DNA of 33,095 nt from Clostridium akagii DSM 12554. GTDB lineage: Bacteria > Bacillota > Clostridia > Clostridiales > Clostridiaceae. Position numbers and translations under genes: made by a program. Positions within the stretch are counted from its first letter, which is position 1; each line of letters starts with the position of its first letter. The DNA is taken from NCBI RefSeq assembly GCF_000686725.1, contig NZ_JMLK01000029.1, positions 1 to 33,095 of the forward strand, given 5' to 3'. Positions 15,819 to 25,298 of the stretch are shown piece after piece. Under the pieces are notes generated by a model. That model was not told the origin of the DNA, did no database searches, and saw only the letters and a list, made by a program, of their open reading frames with translations.

Positions 15819-17210
15819 TTATAGCCACTCTAGAGAAGATTCGAATTCAGTAGAACTGGAAGATACATTTTTATTAGTCTTTTTCTTAAAGTTAATCCAT
15901 AACCCTAATCCTATAGAACAGGTTAATACCTCTGCCACAGTGGTTGACCATATAACTCCATGTAGACCAAAGCCATAATTTCCTAAAATCATACAAGGAA
16001 TTAATAATATTCCTTGTGTCATGGACATTATAGTTGCTTCTTTAGCTCTTCCAACTGACTGAAATATGGCTATTAAAAGACCAGTAATACCAGCGAATAG
16101 GGATGAAATTAGCATAGCCATCAAAATGTAGATACCAGTGTTTATAACATTTTCATCCATGCTAAATAAATAGAATACTGGTTTTCTGAAAACAAATAAT
16201 GCAAGTGAAATAGTTCCAGTTAGAATTAAAATATAAGCTGCTGTAGTTTTAATGATTTTATTCATTCGCTTTAGATTATTAGCAGTATATGCATAAGCGA
16301 TTAAGGGAACAACCCCCATATATAAACCCATACTAATGAACTCTGAAAGCTGAACAATACGCTGAGAAATCCCAAAGCCAGCAACAGCATAATTGCCATA
16401 TTGTGAAGAAAAATTATTTAACAACAGGCAGGAAACAACTAAAAAACTATCTAGTAAAAAGGCTGATACTCCTATTTTAAAGATATTTTTTAACATAATA
16501 GGGTTTGGTTTAAATGTCTTTAAAGAGATTGTTAAAATGGTACTTTTATTTCTAAGGTAATATATGTAGTATGCAACAGCAGCCATCGTACCAATAACTG
16601 TTCCAAGTGCAGCTCCCGCAATACCTAAATGGCATAGGAAAATTAAAATAGGGTCCAAAATAATATTTATTATAACGCTGAGAAACATACCATTCATAGA
16701 TATTGTAGAAGCACCTTCAGCCCGAACTATTTGCTCTAATGTAAAGTTAGCAATTATAAATGGACTTCCTATTATAAAGACCAAAATATAGCTTGCAGTA
16801 AATGGAATAGCATCACCTTTCGCTCCTAATATTTGCAGAATAGGATGAAGCAAAGGAATTGTAATTATCATAAAAGTGCATCCAGCTAAAAGACTAAGAT
16901 AAAAGGATACCGATGAAACTTGTTTTGCTTGTTCTAATTTTTTTTCACCAAGCAATCTAGAAATATATGTACCGCCACCGGTACCAAAAACATTTCCAAT
17001 TGCCATTAAGAGTGCAGTTACGGATAAGGCTAATGTAACAGCTGTCATCATTGCTGTATTGTTCATTTTTCCAACAAAAAAAGCATCTATAATGCTATAA
17101 ATCATATTAATGGACATCCCTAGTATCATTGGTACTGACATATGTGCAATAGCTTTTGGTATTGGCGCTTCTTCAAAATAATATAAGGATGAATCTTCTG
17201 TTTGTTTCAT
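15819..17210 (-). CDS. MATE-family multidrug/metabolite efflux transporter (MepA-like)
   Basis: A 463-residue, 12-helix cation-coupled exporter made of two repeated six-helix halves. The N-terminal half shows PMILGMSINMIYSIIDAFFV and the GTGGGTYISRLLGEKKLEQA loop typical of MepA/DinF-type MATE proteins. The second half repeats the pattern (GFGISQRIVQLSEFISMGLY, then AYAYTANNLKRM). GGAGG stands seven bases before the ATG. It has a 300-base upstream spacer with an unusual folded element and follows a MarR regulator gene on the same strand, which may control it. The exported compound is unknown. Confidence 0.93.
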   Translation of the reverse strand: MKQTEDSSLYYFEEAPIPKAIAHMSVPMILGMSINMIYSIIDAFFVGKMNNTAMMTAVTLALSVTALLMAIGNVFGTGGGTYISRLLGEKKLEQAKQVSSVSFYLSLLAGCTFMIITIPLLHPILQILGAKGDAIPFTASYILVFIIGSPFIIANFTLEQIVRAEGASTISMNGMFLSVIINIILDPILIFLCHLGIAGAALGTVIGTMAAVAYYIYYLRNKSTILTISLKTFKPNPIMLKNIFKIGVSAFLLDSFLVVSCLLLNNFSSQYGNYAVAGFGISQRIVQLSEFISMGLYMGVVPLIAYAYTANNLKRMNKIIKTTAAYILILTGTISLALFVFRKPVFYLFSMDENVINTGIYILMAMLISSLFAGITGLLIAIFQSVGRAKEATIMSMTQGILLIPCMILGNYGFGLHGVIWSTTVAEVLTCSIGLGLWINFKKKTNKNVSSSSTEFESSLEWL

Positions 17211-17515
17211 TCTTTTACCTCCAAATTAAATTAGAATTCTATGTATAGTCATTATTTTGCCTATTAGAATTAAAAGCTGATATTTTTCATCCTCTATTAA
17301 GCCAGGAAGGGCGTTGCCCATGGATTAGTTCCTAGTAGAATCCATGGGTAGCTGTAAGCAAAGAGGGGCAAAGCTTAGATATCAGTAGCCAGTTAGATTT
17401 GATTCTTGTTGACATTGCGTAAATTTACAGTATACATAAAAATGCCTCATTACTATGAATATTTACTCACATTTTAAGTTTGTTACTTAAATCGAAGTTG
17501 AATGCTATATCTTAC
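17211..17515. other. Leader/intergenic region upstream of the MATE gene
   Basis: Contains the structured element at 17277-17385. It also has a plus-strand promoter-like pair, TTGACA (17409-17414), 16 bases, TATACA (17431-17436), and a weak TATACA on the minus strand close to the MATE start. No coding capacity is seen. Confidence 0.5.
17277..17385. other. Nested inverted-repeat element, possible structured RNA
   Basis: Three nested arm pairs enclose about 110 bases: CTGATAT (17277-17283) with ATATCAG (17379-17385); CCTCT (17291-17295) with AGAGG (17362-17366); and a perfect ten-base pair CCCATGGATT (17317-17326) with AATCCATGGG (17339-17348). A GGGC-GTT-GCCC hairpin and an AAGC/GCTT pair that would cross the second helix are alternatives. 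GC content is higher than in the flanks. It matches no riboswitch class I can recall. Confidence 0.5.
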
Positions 17516-18169
17516 TTATTCATCTTCTGGCTCATGCTGGTCTTTAATCGGTGACGGAGGCATTCCTTGCCTACCAACATGCCCATCGTGCGAAAACCCG
17601 CCGAATCCATGCCCGCCACCAATTTTATGAGGGTCAAAACCACCGTGCCGCATATGAGCAAGGTGCTCAAACATTTCGTCACCCATGCGTTCACGTCCGC
17701 CGCGTCTCCACCAATCGCGTTCATCGTCATCTACTTCTGCGCCAATCTCGGTTTCAATAACCATGATTATACGATCTAGATAATCTGCAAATGTCTTTTG
17801 TTCCTCGGCTGATAGAGGAGTGAAAATATCGCCAGGGTTCCATTCTTGCTGTTGTTCGCTTTTACCTTTTTCTGTCAATTTCACAAGCATTACGCGCTTG
17901 TCCGCTTCGGAGGGCTCACGGGTGATATAGCCGCTCTTTTCCATCTTTGCAAGAAGCTCGTTCAGCGAGGAAACGCGGATGCCCAGCAGATAAGACAAAT
18001 CTTTTGTGGGAATGCCATCCTGCATTTTGAGTATAGCTAGGATTCTCCCTTGTCCACGTGTACTGTCGCCCATCAGTCCACCTTTGACGTGCTCGCGCAA
18101 ATGTCGTTTGTGCAACAGCCGCTGTAACCGTGAAAGTTTTTCATAGAGTTCGTTATTCATTTCATTCAT
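17516..18169 (-). CDS. MarR-family regulator with His/Gly-rich C-terminal tail
   Basis: A 217-residue regulator. The MarR winged helix covers about residues 10-140 (GQGRILAILKMQDGIPTKDL, then SYLLGIRVSSLNELLAKMEK, then ADKRVMLVKLTEKG). The last about 60 residues are unusual: a WWRRGGRERMGDEMFEH stretch, then a tail rich in His and Gly (HMRHGGFDPHKIGGGHGFGG, then FSHDGHVGRQG) that could bind metal. GC content and codon choice are far above the neighbours, a sign of horizontal transfer. The longest frame starts at 18187, but AAAGGGG lies inside its first codons, eight bases before the ATG at 18169, which is used. Three copies of a GGTACC-centred box overlap its promoter, indicating autorepression. 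The downstream MATE gene is a likely target. Confidence 0.9.
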   Translation of the reverse strand: MNEMNNELYEKLSRLQRLLHKRHLREHVKGGLMGDSTRGQGRILAILKMQDGIPTKDLSYLLGIRVSSLNELLAKMEKSGYITREPSEADKRVMLVKLTEKGKSEQQQEWNPGDIFTPLSAEEQKTFADYLDRIIMVIETEIGAEVDDDERDWWRRGGRERMGDEMFEHLAHMRHGGFDPHKIGGGHGFGGFSHDGHVGRQGMPPSPIKDQHEPEDE

Positions 18170-18193
18170 AAGGGATACCCCTTTCATATTAAG

Positions 18194-18256
18194 CAGGTAC
18201 CGTTTAAACAGGTACCGTATGAATATGATTATAACGGTACCTGTTTAACTTGTCAA
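18194..18256 (-). promoter_or_regulatory. Consensus promoter with three MarR-type operator copies
   Basis: Minus-strand TTGACA (18251-18256), 17 bases, TATAAT (18228-18233): a perfect sigma-A promoter. The ten-base box CAGGTACCGT occurs at 18194-18203 and 18209-18218 and inverted at 18234-18243. One copy fills the spacer next to the -10 and two lie downstream, 15 bases apart. Each is centred on the palindrome GGTACC. Strong autoregulation of the MarR gene is the simplest reading. Confidence 0.8.
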
Positions 18257-18312
18257 GAGTTTTTTTGCAATCTTCTGGATATACTATCCCTACATAATAT
18301 TTCAAGTACGAC

Positions 18313-18353
18313 GTAAAACCACCGTGTTATTCTTACTGAATAACATGGTGGTT
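18313..18353 (-). terminator. Terminator of the second chemoreceptor gene
   Basis: Sixteen-base arms (18317-18332 and 18338-18353, one mismatch) around a five-base loop are followed on the minus strand by a short TTTT. It lies about 30 bases past the chemoreceptor stop. Confidence 0.8.
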
Positions 18354-18384
18354 GCTATAATTGTTCGTTTTTCCAGTATAAATT

Positions 18385-20124
18385 CTATTTAACTTTGTAT
18401 TTATCTAAAATTTGTTTTAGTTTATCTGATGATTTTGCAAGACTACCAATTGACAGCGATATTTCCTCAATAGAAGATACTTGTTCCTCCGTTGAAGCTG
18501 CAACTTCTTCACTTGCGGCGGCATTCTGTTCTATCACATCAGAAATATTATTGATTGCTTTTTCAATAGAAATAAAATTTTTATCAATAATTTCAGTCTT
18601 ATTTGAAACTTCTATAGTCTCATTAGTTACCTTAGATGTAGAATCTTTTATTTTCCAAAAAATATTCTCTGTGTTTTTTATTGATCCAGTTTGTTCTTTC
18701 ATTGCTTTTTCAAATTTCTCCATTTTTGAAACAGTGTCACTTATTCCAGTTTGGATTTCTTTAATTAATTCTTCGATTTTACTTGTGGAATTACTAGATA
18801 CTTCTGCTAATTTCCTTATTTCATCAGCCACAACAGCAAAACCCTTACCAGCTTCACCCGCTCTTGCTGCTTCTATGGAAGCATTTAATGCTAATAAATT
18901 AGTCTGAGTGGAAATGCCATAAATAACCTCTACAAATTCTACTATTTTAGATGATTTTATTGAGAGATTTAAAATTGATGATGAAACCTCTTCTGTTGTA
19001 CTTTTACTATCTAACATTTTCTCATGTTGAAATTTAATAAGAGAAATGCCTTGTGCTACTATTTTATCTGTTTCCATAACTAATTCTTTCATATAATCAG
19101 TAGCTTCAGTAACTTTATCTAAATCTTCTGTTACACTGGCTACCATGTCTTTACTTTGCTCAGCTAATCCAGACTGTCTTGTTGCACCATTTGCAACATC
19201 TGAAATTGTTTCTGATATTTGTTGTGAAGTTCTAGCAGTTTCATCAGAATTTTTAAGGATATCATTTGATGAATAAGCCACTAAGTCACTCATCTCTTTA
19301 GTTTCTAATATTAAAGCTTTGATATTAGAAATAAACTTATTAAATCTAATAGTTAAAGAGCCTAATTCATCTCTAGAAAATACAGTTCCCTGTATAGTTA
19401 GATCTCCATCTTCTGCTTTCTGCATAAGGACTTGAAATTGTTTTATAAATTTTTCAATATTTTTATAAGTTGTTAGTGTCATTAGTGTAAGTAAAATAAT
19501 TAGACTAACACTTATAATAATTATGATGATTAAATACAATTCTAATTGTTTATTTTTATTTTCAGATGACAAATTCATACTAGCTATTTCAACATTTGAT
19601 TTATCTCTTATTGATTTAACTAACACATCCATATCATTTGTTGGAGCTTTATCCATTCCTTTAACTAATGTATCAACAATTTTATAGCTTTCTTTATTAT
19701 TTTTATCATAGCTTTTTAACGCATTAATATAATTAATTTGAAGTTGGTCAACCTCCCTTGAAACCTTATCAACTTGAGCTGTATTAAGTCCCATTGAACC
19801 CATTGAAATCTTTAACCCAGCCAATCCTGCTGTGACATCTTTGTTATACCCCGTAAATTGACTTAGATAAGTATTATAGTTAGATTGATCTGAACCCCTT
19901 AATAATAAATCCTTCCAGGATTGTACTTGTTTTTTTAATGTTACTTGAACATTTCTCGAGTTATCAACCAAAATAACATATTTACTAACTGTAGATACAT
20001 TATTTCTACCTTGATTGGAAGTGGTATTTAATGAATAGAAGGAAAATGTTCCCATACCTACTGTAAATGCTAACATGAAAATTACCAAAATAAGCAGATT
20101 GCCTTTGATGCCACTGTTTTTCAT
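18385..20124 (-). CDS. Methyl-accepting chemotaxis protein
   Basis: A complete 579-residue chemoreceptor. Membrane segment 1 is at about 9-31, followed by a helical extracytoplasmic sensor of four-helix-bundle type (about 32-195), a very Ile-rich membrane segment 2 (about 196-220), HAMP (about 220-275) and the methyl-accepting signalling domain (about 290-575). The hairpin tip contains [20 protein letters not shown] followed by [16 protein letters not shown]. No C-terminal CheR-binding pentapeptide is present (the tail ends DKYKVK). GGGGG precedes the ATG at good spacing. Its sensor differs from that of the receptor at the left window edge, so the two detect different cues. It is monocistronic with its own terminator. 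The ligand is unknown. Confidence 0.95.
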   Translation of the reverse strand: MKNSGIKGNLLILVIFMLAFTVGMGTFSFYSLNTTSNQGRNNVSTVSKYVILVDNSRNVQVTLKKQVQSWKDLLLRGSDQSNYNTYLSQFTGYNKDVTAGLAGLKISMGSMGLNTAQVDKVSREVDQLQINYINALKSYDKNNKESYKIVDTLVKGMDKAPTNDMDVLVKSIRDKSNVEIASMNLSSENKNKQLELYLIIIIIISVSLIILLTLMTLTTYKNIEKFIKQFQVLMQKAEDGDLTIQGTVFSRDELGSLTIRFNKFISNIKALILETKEMSDLVAYSSNDILKNSDETARTSQQISETISDVANGATRQSGLAEQSKDMVASVTEDLDKVTEATDYMKELVMETDKIVAQGISLIKFQHEKMLDSKSTTEEVSSSILNLSIKSSKIVEFVEVIYGISTQTNLLALNASIEAARAGEAGKGFAVVADEIRKLAEVSSNSTSKIEELIKEIQTGISDTVSKMEKFEKAMKEQTGSIKNTENIFWKIKDSTSKVTNETIEVSNKTEIIDKNFISIEKAINNISDVIEQNAAASEEVAASTEEQVSSIEEISLSIGSLAKSSDKLKQILDKYKVK

Positions 20125-20240
20125 ACTTTTAACCCCCGCAAAATATATTGTCGTTTGTTACCATTTTCGCCATACTATTAATACTAAGTGCTATAGTTGC
20201 CTCAACTCATATTGCCTTATGGATACTAGATATTCTGAAA

Positions 20241-20288
20241 AATCAAAAATTAGTGCTATTTTGATAGTATAAAATAGCACTAATCCTT
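20241..20288 (-). terminator. Strong terminator after the GNAT gene
   Basis: A perfect 13-base stem (TTAGTGCTATTTT / AAAATAGCACTAA, arms 20250-20262 and 20271-20283) is extended by AATCAA/TTGATT beyond a small internal loop. On the minus strand TTTTTGATTTTT follows. It sits about 95 bases past the GNAT stop and could also work for plus-strand transcripts. Confidence 0.8.
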
Positions 20289-20295
20289 GATTTTC

Positions 20296-20330
20296 TTAAT
20301 ATATGTTTATTAATATATGTTTATTAATAT
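20296..20330. repeat. Short tandem repeat, 14-base unit
   Basis: Two and a half copies of TTAATATATGTTTA in tandem, between the GNAT stop and its terminator. Too short to be functionally informative; probably replication slippage. Confidence 0.7.
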
Positions 20331-20380
20331 TAAAAATCTACGTTTTATTGAATGATAACATATATATTATCGTTAAATAT

Positions 20381-20938
20381 CTATTTTCCTTTATATCCAA
20401 AATGTATACATGCTATCCATTCGGATTTTAAAATTCCATACTCATAGGTATCTGCCCATAAAGGATGTCCATTAATATCTTTCTTAAAATATATATTTTT
20501 AATAAGAGTTCCTTCACGCCTCATACCAAGCCTTTCTAATAATTTCCACGAATGTTCATTCAAAGGATTACACATTGCTACAATACGTCTTGCTCCTAAT
20601 TGTGAAAAAGCTATATCAATCAATGCCTTTGCACTTTCTGTCGCATAACCTTTTCCCCAATATTTTAGATTAAATACATAGCCTATTTCCAATGTGTCAA
20701 AATCACCTTTAGCTAAATATAAGTTTCCTATGAGTTTACCAGTTTCTTTTAAACATACAGCATAAAAAAATTCACTTTCTGACCTTTCTATTGCTTCTTT
20801 CTTAGCTTCTATTTCAGAATAAATATTATATGGCTCATATTTTACTACTATCTCATTTGATAAATATTCATATAAATCTTCCCAATCTGTTTTATTAAAC
20901 TTTCTAATAATTAATCTATCTGTAATTATATTATTCAA
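20381..20938 (-). CDS. GNAT-family N-acetyltransferase (RimJ/RimL type)
   Basis: Transfers acetyl from acetyl-CoA to an amine of a protein, metabolite or drug. The 185-residue single-domain protein fits Acetyltransf_3: an N-terminal TDRLIIRKFNKTDWEDLYEY, a beta4 strand LEIGYVFNLKYWGKGYATES with the acetyl-CoA loop WGKGYATE, and a late CNPLNEHSWKLLERLGMRRE. The longest frame begins at an ATG at 20953 with no binding site. GGAGG lies inside its second and third codons, eight bases before a TTG at 20938, and starting there gives the family-typical N-terminus. It stands alone. The substrate cannot be inferred; ribosomal-protein or peptide acetylation is common in the group. Confidence 0.9.
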   Translation of the reverse strand: MNNIITDRLIIRKFNKTDWEDLYEYLSNEIVVKYEPYNIYSEIEAKKEAIERSESEFFYAVCLKETGKLIGNLYLAKGDFDTLEIGYVFNLKYWGKGYATESAKALIDIAFSQLGARRIVAMCNPLNEHSWKLLERLGMRREGTLIKNIYFKKDINGHPLWADTYEYGILKSEWIACIHFGYKGK

Positions 20939-21244
20939 TTTAGTTTCCTCCATTACTTTCTTGAGTTTCTTTATAATCTACACAAGCAAAAATGTAATCA
21001 GGTAATTATATCATATTATATGACAATTAAACTCTTATTTTGTATAAATTATTCATTTATATCTATTTCTAGGAATCCACTTTCTTGCTTATCTTAGTAA
21101 AAAAGCTGTCTCAAAATAGAATTTAAATTCTATTTTGAGACAGTCTCTTTAATCTTAACCCCAGTGATATCTTTGAACTATAATACTAATTATTTATTTG
21201 TCTTTATATCTCTTGTATGGTTTATAAGACAAATAAATTTATAA
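20939..21244. other. Intergenic region between GNAT and glycosidase genes
   Basis: AT-rich spacer with the terminator at 21098-21143 as its only clear element. I see no gene and no convincing promoter hexamers. Confidence 0.6.
21098..21143 (-). terminator. Perfect-palindrome terminator of the glycosidase operon
   Basis: A 38-base perfect palindrome (21106-21143, arms of 19 bases starting CTGTCTCAAAATAGAATTT) is followed on the minus strand by TTTTTT. It lies about 100 bases past the GH1 gene and ends the lacI-GH1 transcript. Confidence 0.85.
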
Positions 21245-22681
<1,437 letters not shown>

Positions 22682-22716
22682 TTAGAAAATAAATTTATTA
22701 ATTACTATTTTTAAAC

Positions 22717-23733
22717 CTATTTATGAATATCAATCACACTATTTCTTTCTATTAATCTGGTATCAATTTCTATTTTTATGGAAATTTCATCTTTATTGTT
22801 TATTCTCTCTATAAGTCTAGTTACAGATAACCTTCCCATTACATTGGTATACACTTTAATTGTTGTTAAATTTGGATTACCCATTGAACTAAATGGAATA
22901 TCATCAAACCCAATTATAGATACTTCTTCTGGAATCCTTATTTTTTCTTCTTGCATAGCTTTTATAGCACCTAATGCAATAATGTCATTTAATGCAAAGA
23001 ATGCAGTTGGCAATTTTCCCTTATGATTTAACAGATATTGCTTCATATCTCTATATGATCCATCTAAAGTTGGTTCAAGCAAAATTTTATCATCTTCGTT
23101 AAATGTTAAATTAAAATCATCAATAGCCTTTATGAACCCTCTACAACGATACTCAAAGTTAGTTATATTCATTGAACTTGCTAAAATTCCAATTTTAGTA
23201 TGACCTTTATCGATAAAATATTTAGCTACTCCATATGAGCCTCTTGTATTATTAATTACTATGTAGTCATAACTTTTTGTTGGAAAATAGCTATCTAACA
23301 CAACTAATGGAACATTTATATTCTCAAAATTTTGAAAATCATTTTCATCCATTTCTGTTGCTAGAAGTAATATACCATCTATTTTATTATGATTTATAAT
23401 TTTTAAAATTTCTTCTTTATCATGTTCTCCATGACTTATTTGTGATATTAATAATTCGTATCCTCTTTGTCTACATTCATTTTCACATGATTCTATAAGT
23501 GCAGAAAAAAATTGTGTATCTGAAACCACATATCCATGCTTTTTAAAAATAATTAACCTAATTAATTTATCTTCACTTTTTTTACTGTTATTAAAATAGC
23601 CTAAATCCTCTGCTGTTTTAATTATTTTTAATTTAGTTTCTTTTCCTACACCTTTTTTATTATTAAGCGCATTTGATACTGTTCCTGGAGATACTCCTAC
23701 TATTTTAGCTATATCTTGCATTACTGTTTTCAT
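22717..23733 (-). CDS. LacI-family transcriptional regulator
   Basis: A 338-residue sugar-responsive repressor. The N-terminal LacI helix-turn-helix and hinge (about 3-55) read TVMQDIAKIVGVSPGTVSNA followed by LNNKKGVGKETKLKII. The periplasmic-binding-protein-like effector domain (about 60-330) shows DGILLLATEMDE, FALNDIIALGAIKAMQEE and VSIIGFDDIPFS. GGGAGAG precedes the ATG. It sits between the isomerase gene and the GH1 gene and is the obvious local regulator of the glycosidase/transketolase locus. A 124-base gap upstream suggests it can be transcribed on its own. The inducer is probably a sugar or sugar phosphate of the pathway. Confidence 0.92.
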   Translation of the reverse strand: MKTVMQDIAKIVGVSPGTVSNALNNKKGVGKETKLKIIKTAEDLGYFNNSKKSEDKLIRLIIFKKHGYVVSDTQFFSALIESCENECRQRGYELLISQISHGEHDKEEILKIINHNKIDGILLLATEMDENDFQNFENINVPLVVLDSYFPTKSYDYIVINNTRGSYGVAKYFIDKGHTKIGILASSMNITNFEYRCRGFIKAIDDFNLTFNEDDKILLEPTLDGSYRDMKQYLLNHKGKLPTAFFALNDIIALGAIKAMQEEKIRIPEEVSIIGFDDIPFSSMGNPNLTTIKVYTNVMGRLSVTRLIERINNKDEISIKIEIDTRLIERNSVIDIHK

Positions 23734-23857
23734 TTCAACTCTCCCTACCTCTTTCTATACAATTCAACTACATATAGTATATAGCAATATCTCTACAATT
23801 AAAATATTTTTCACCTTAATATTGAAATTCAAATGCACCATATGTTATATTTATTTT

Positions 23858-25282
23858 TCATTCTCCACGTAGCCATGACTTTATATCATTTTCAACATCA
23901 TCATAAAAATCCGGCTTTAAACTAGGAATATATTTGCAAGCTTCATAAATAACAGGTAATACATCTTTGTGAACACCTGTACAGTGATGAACATAGGGGC
24001 CAGTTACTAATTTATCTTCAAGTCTTGATAAGTTTTCTACCTCAACCCATAAATATGCTCCCTGAATATATGGTCCTTCAATACCTTTAGCATGCCCAAG
24101 TAGCATAGAATATTCTCCATTATCTCCATCAAATCTTAAAAGTGACACATCTCCACCCTTAATTTCTGCAAAAGACGCTCCCCCGCAACCACTTTCTAAT
24201 GCAAATGGCACTTCAAGCTGTGCTTTTTGACCTTTTTTAGTCAAAGATATTGGGAAACACCCACAATGTTGCAAAAGTTCACCGTTTTTATTAGTTGGAT
24301 GTGCAACTGTCCAATCTGCAAAAAATGTTGGGGTTTCTCCCATAGTTGCCGCTTGTGCTATTACGGATGTAATTGCTCCATGAATATCTGTTTCACATAC
24401 CACAGGAATTCCTTCATCCGTAAGCATTGCATTAGCCATACATGGCATGATTTTTAATTCATCTTGTAATGCATTCCAGCATTGTATAGCTACGGCACTG
24501 CAACCATATTCCTTAATCAATTGATTATATGCTACCTTTAGAGCCGCCACACCTTCAACAACTTCTTGTGAAACTTTGATTTCTAGTACTCGCTTCATAT
24601 ATTTGATTGTCTCTTCAACTTCATTTTTATTTTCTAATTTTACTTTTTTGACCTTTGCAACTAACTCTGTCATTGAAATTGGATAAATTTGTACTCCAAA
24701 TTTTTCTAACAATTCACCTTCACTGCACATCATAGTCCAAAATGATGATGGCCTTGTGGAAATTTGAAGTATTCTTAAACTTCCTAATTCTCTTACTACA
24801 TTTGTAGCTGCTATAAAGTTTTTTAATCCTCTTTCAAATGCCTCATCTTCTAAAGATGAATTTGGTATATATGTGAATGGTATATTAAAACGCCTTAAAA
24901 TTTTGCCCGTTGCAAATAGTCCACATTGGGTATCTCTTAGCCTTGTTCCGTCTTCTAAAGGTGCATCATCACGTGGTCCCCATAACAATACTGGAAGCTG
25001 CATCTTTTTTGCAACTTTTGCTACTAAATCCTCTGAACCAAAATTGCAGTGTGGGAAAAATAATGCATCTACCTTTTCTTTTTTAAATTTTTCTACTACT
25101 TTATCTACATGTTCTTCTGAAAATAACAATCCTTCTTCATTTATATCATCTATATTTATAAATTCTATATTTAAACTTTTTAATTTTTCACAAATTAAAT
25201 CCTTATATTTAATGGCATCATTTTTACTAAATATTGACCTACGAGTACCTGCGACTCCTATTTTAATATTATATTTTTTCAT
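23858..25282 (-). CDS. L-fucose/L-arabinose isomerase family protein, candidate apiose isomerase
   Basis: An aldose-ketose isomerase of the FucI/AraA fold, 474 residues. The N-terminal half is a Rossmann-like sugar-binding part (about 1-165: DALFFPHCNFGSEDLVAKVA). The C-terminal half contains AIQCWNALQ (265-273) and the metal/acid-base region VVCETDIHGAITS (E297, D299), with a later histidine in LLGHAKG. GGAGGGG lies before the ATG. It follows the FGGY kinase by 16 bases and is in the same operon as the split transketolase. By position it should convert the free sugar to the ketose that the kinase then phosphorylates, here inferred D-apiose to D-apulose. I cannot state whether characterised apiose isomerases belong to the same fold family. 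Confidence 0.88.
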   Translation of the reverse strand: MKKYNIKIGVAGTRRSIFSKNDAIKYKDLICEKLKSLNIEFINIDDINEEGLLFSEEHVDKVVEKFKKEKVDALFFPHCNFGSEDLVAKVAKKMQLPVLLWGPRDDAPLEDGTRLRDTQCGLFATGKILRRFNIPFTYIPNSSLEDEAFERGLKNFIAATNVVRELGSLRILQISTRPSSFWTMMCSEGELLEKFGVQIYPISMTELVAKVKKVKLENKNEVEETIKYMKRVLEIKVSQEVVEGVAALKVAYNQLIKEYGCSAVAIQCWNALQDELKIMPCMANAMLTDEGIPVVCETDIHGAITSVIAQAATMGETPTFFADWTVAHPTNKNGELLQHCGCFPISLTKKGQKAQLEVPFALESGCGGASFAEIKGGDVSLLRFDGDNGEYSMLLGHAKGIEGPYIQGAYLWVEVENLSRLEDKLVTGPYVHHCTGVHKDVLPVIYEACKYIPSLKPDFYDDVENDIKSWLRGE

Positions 25283-25298
25283 TTATAACCCCTCCAAA

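Noticed and set aside
17512-17730. Minus-strand 72-codon frame and plus-strand frames at 17551-18040
   Set aside because: They are shadows of the GC-rich MarR gene, which has few stops in other frames because of its composition.
21106-21143. Palindrome whose CTGTCTCAAAA ends resemble insertion-sequence termini
   Set aside because: Position past the GH1 operon and the adjoining run of six Ts explain it fully as an intrinsic terminator. No transposase or target duplication is seen.
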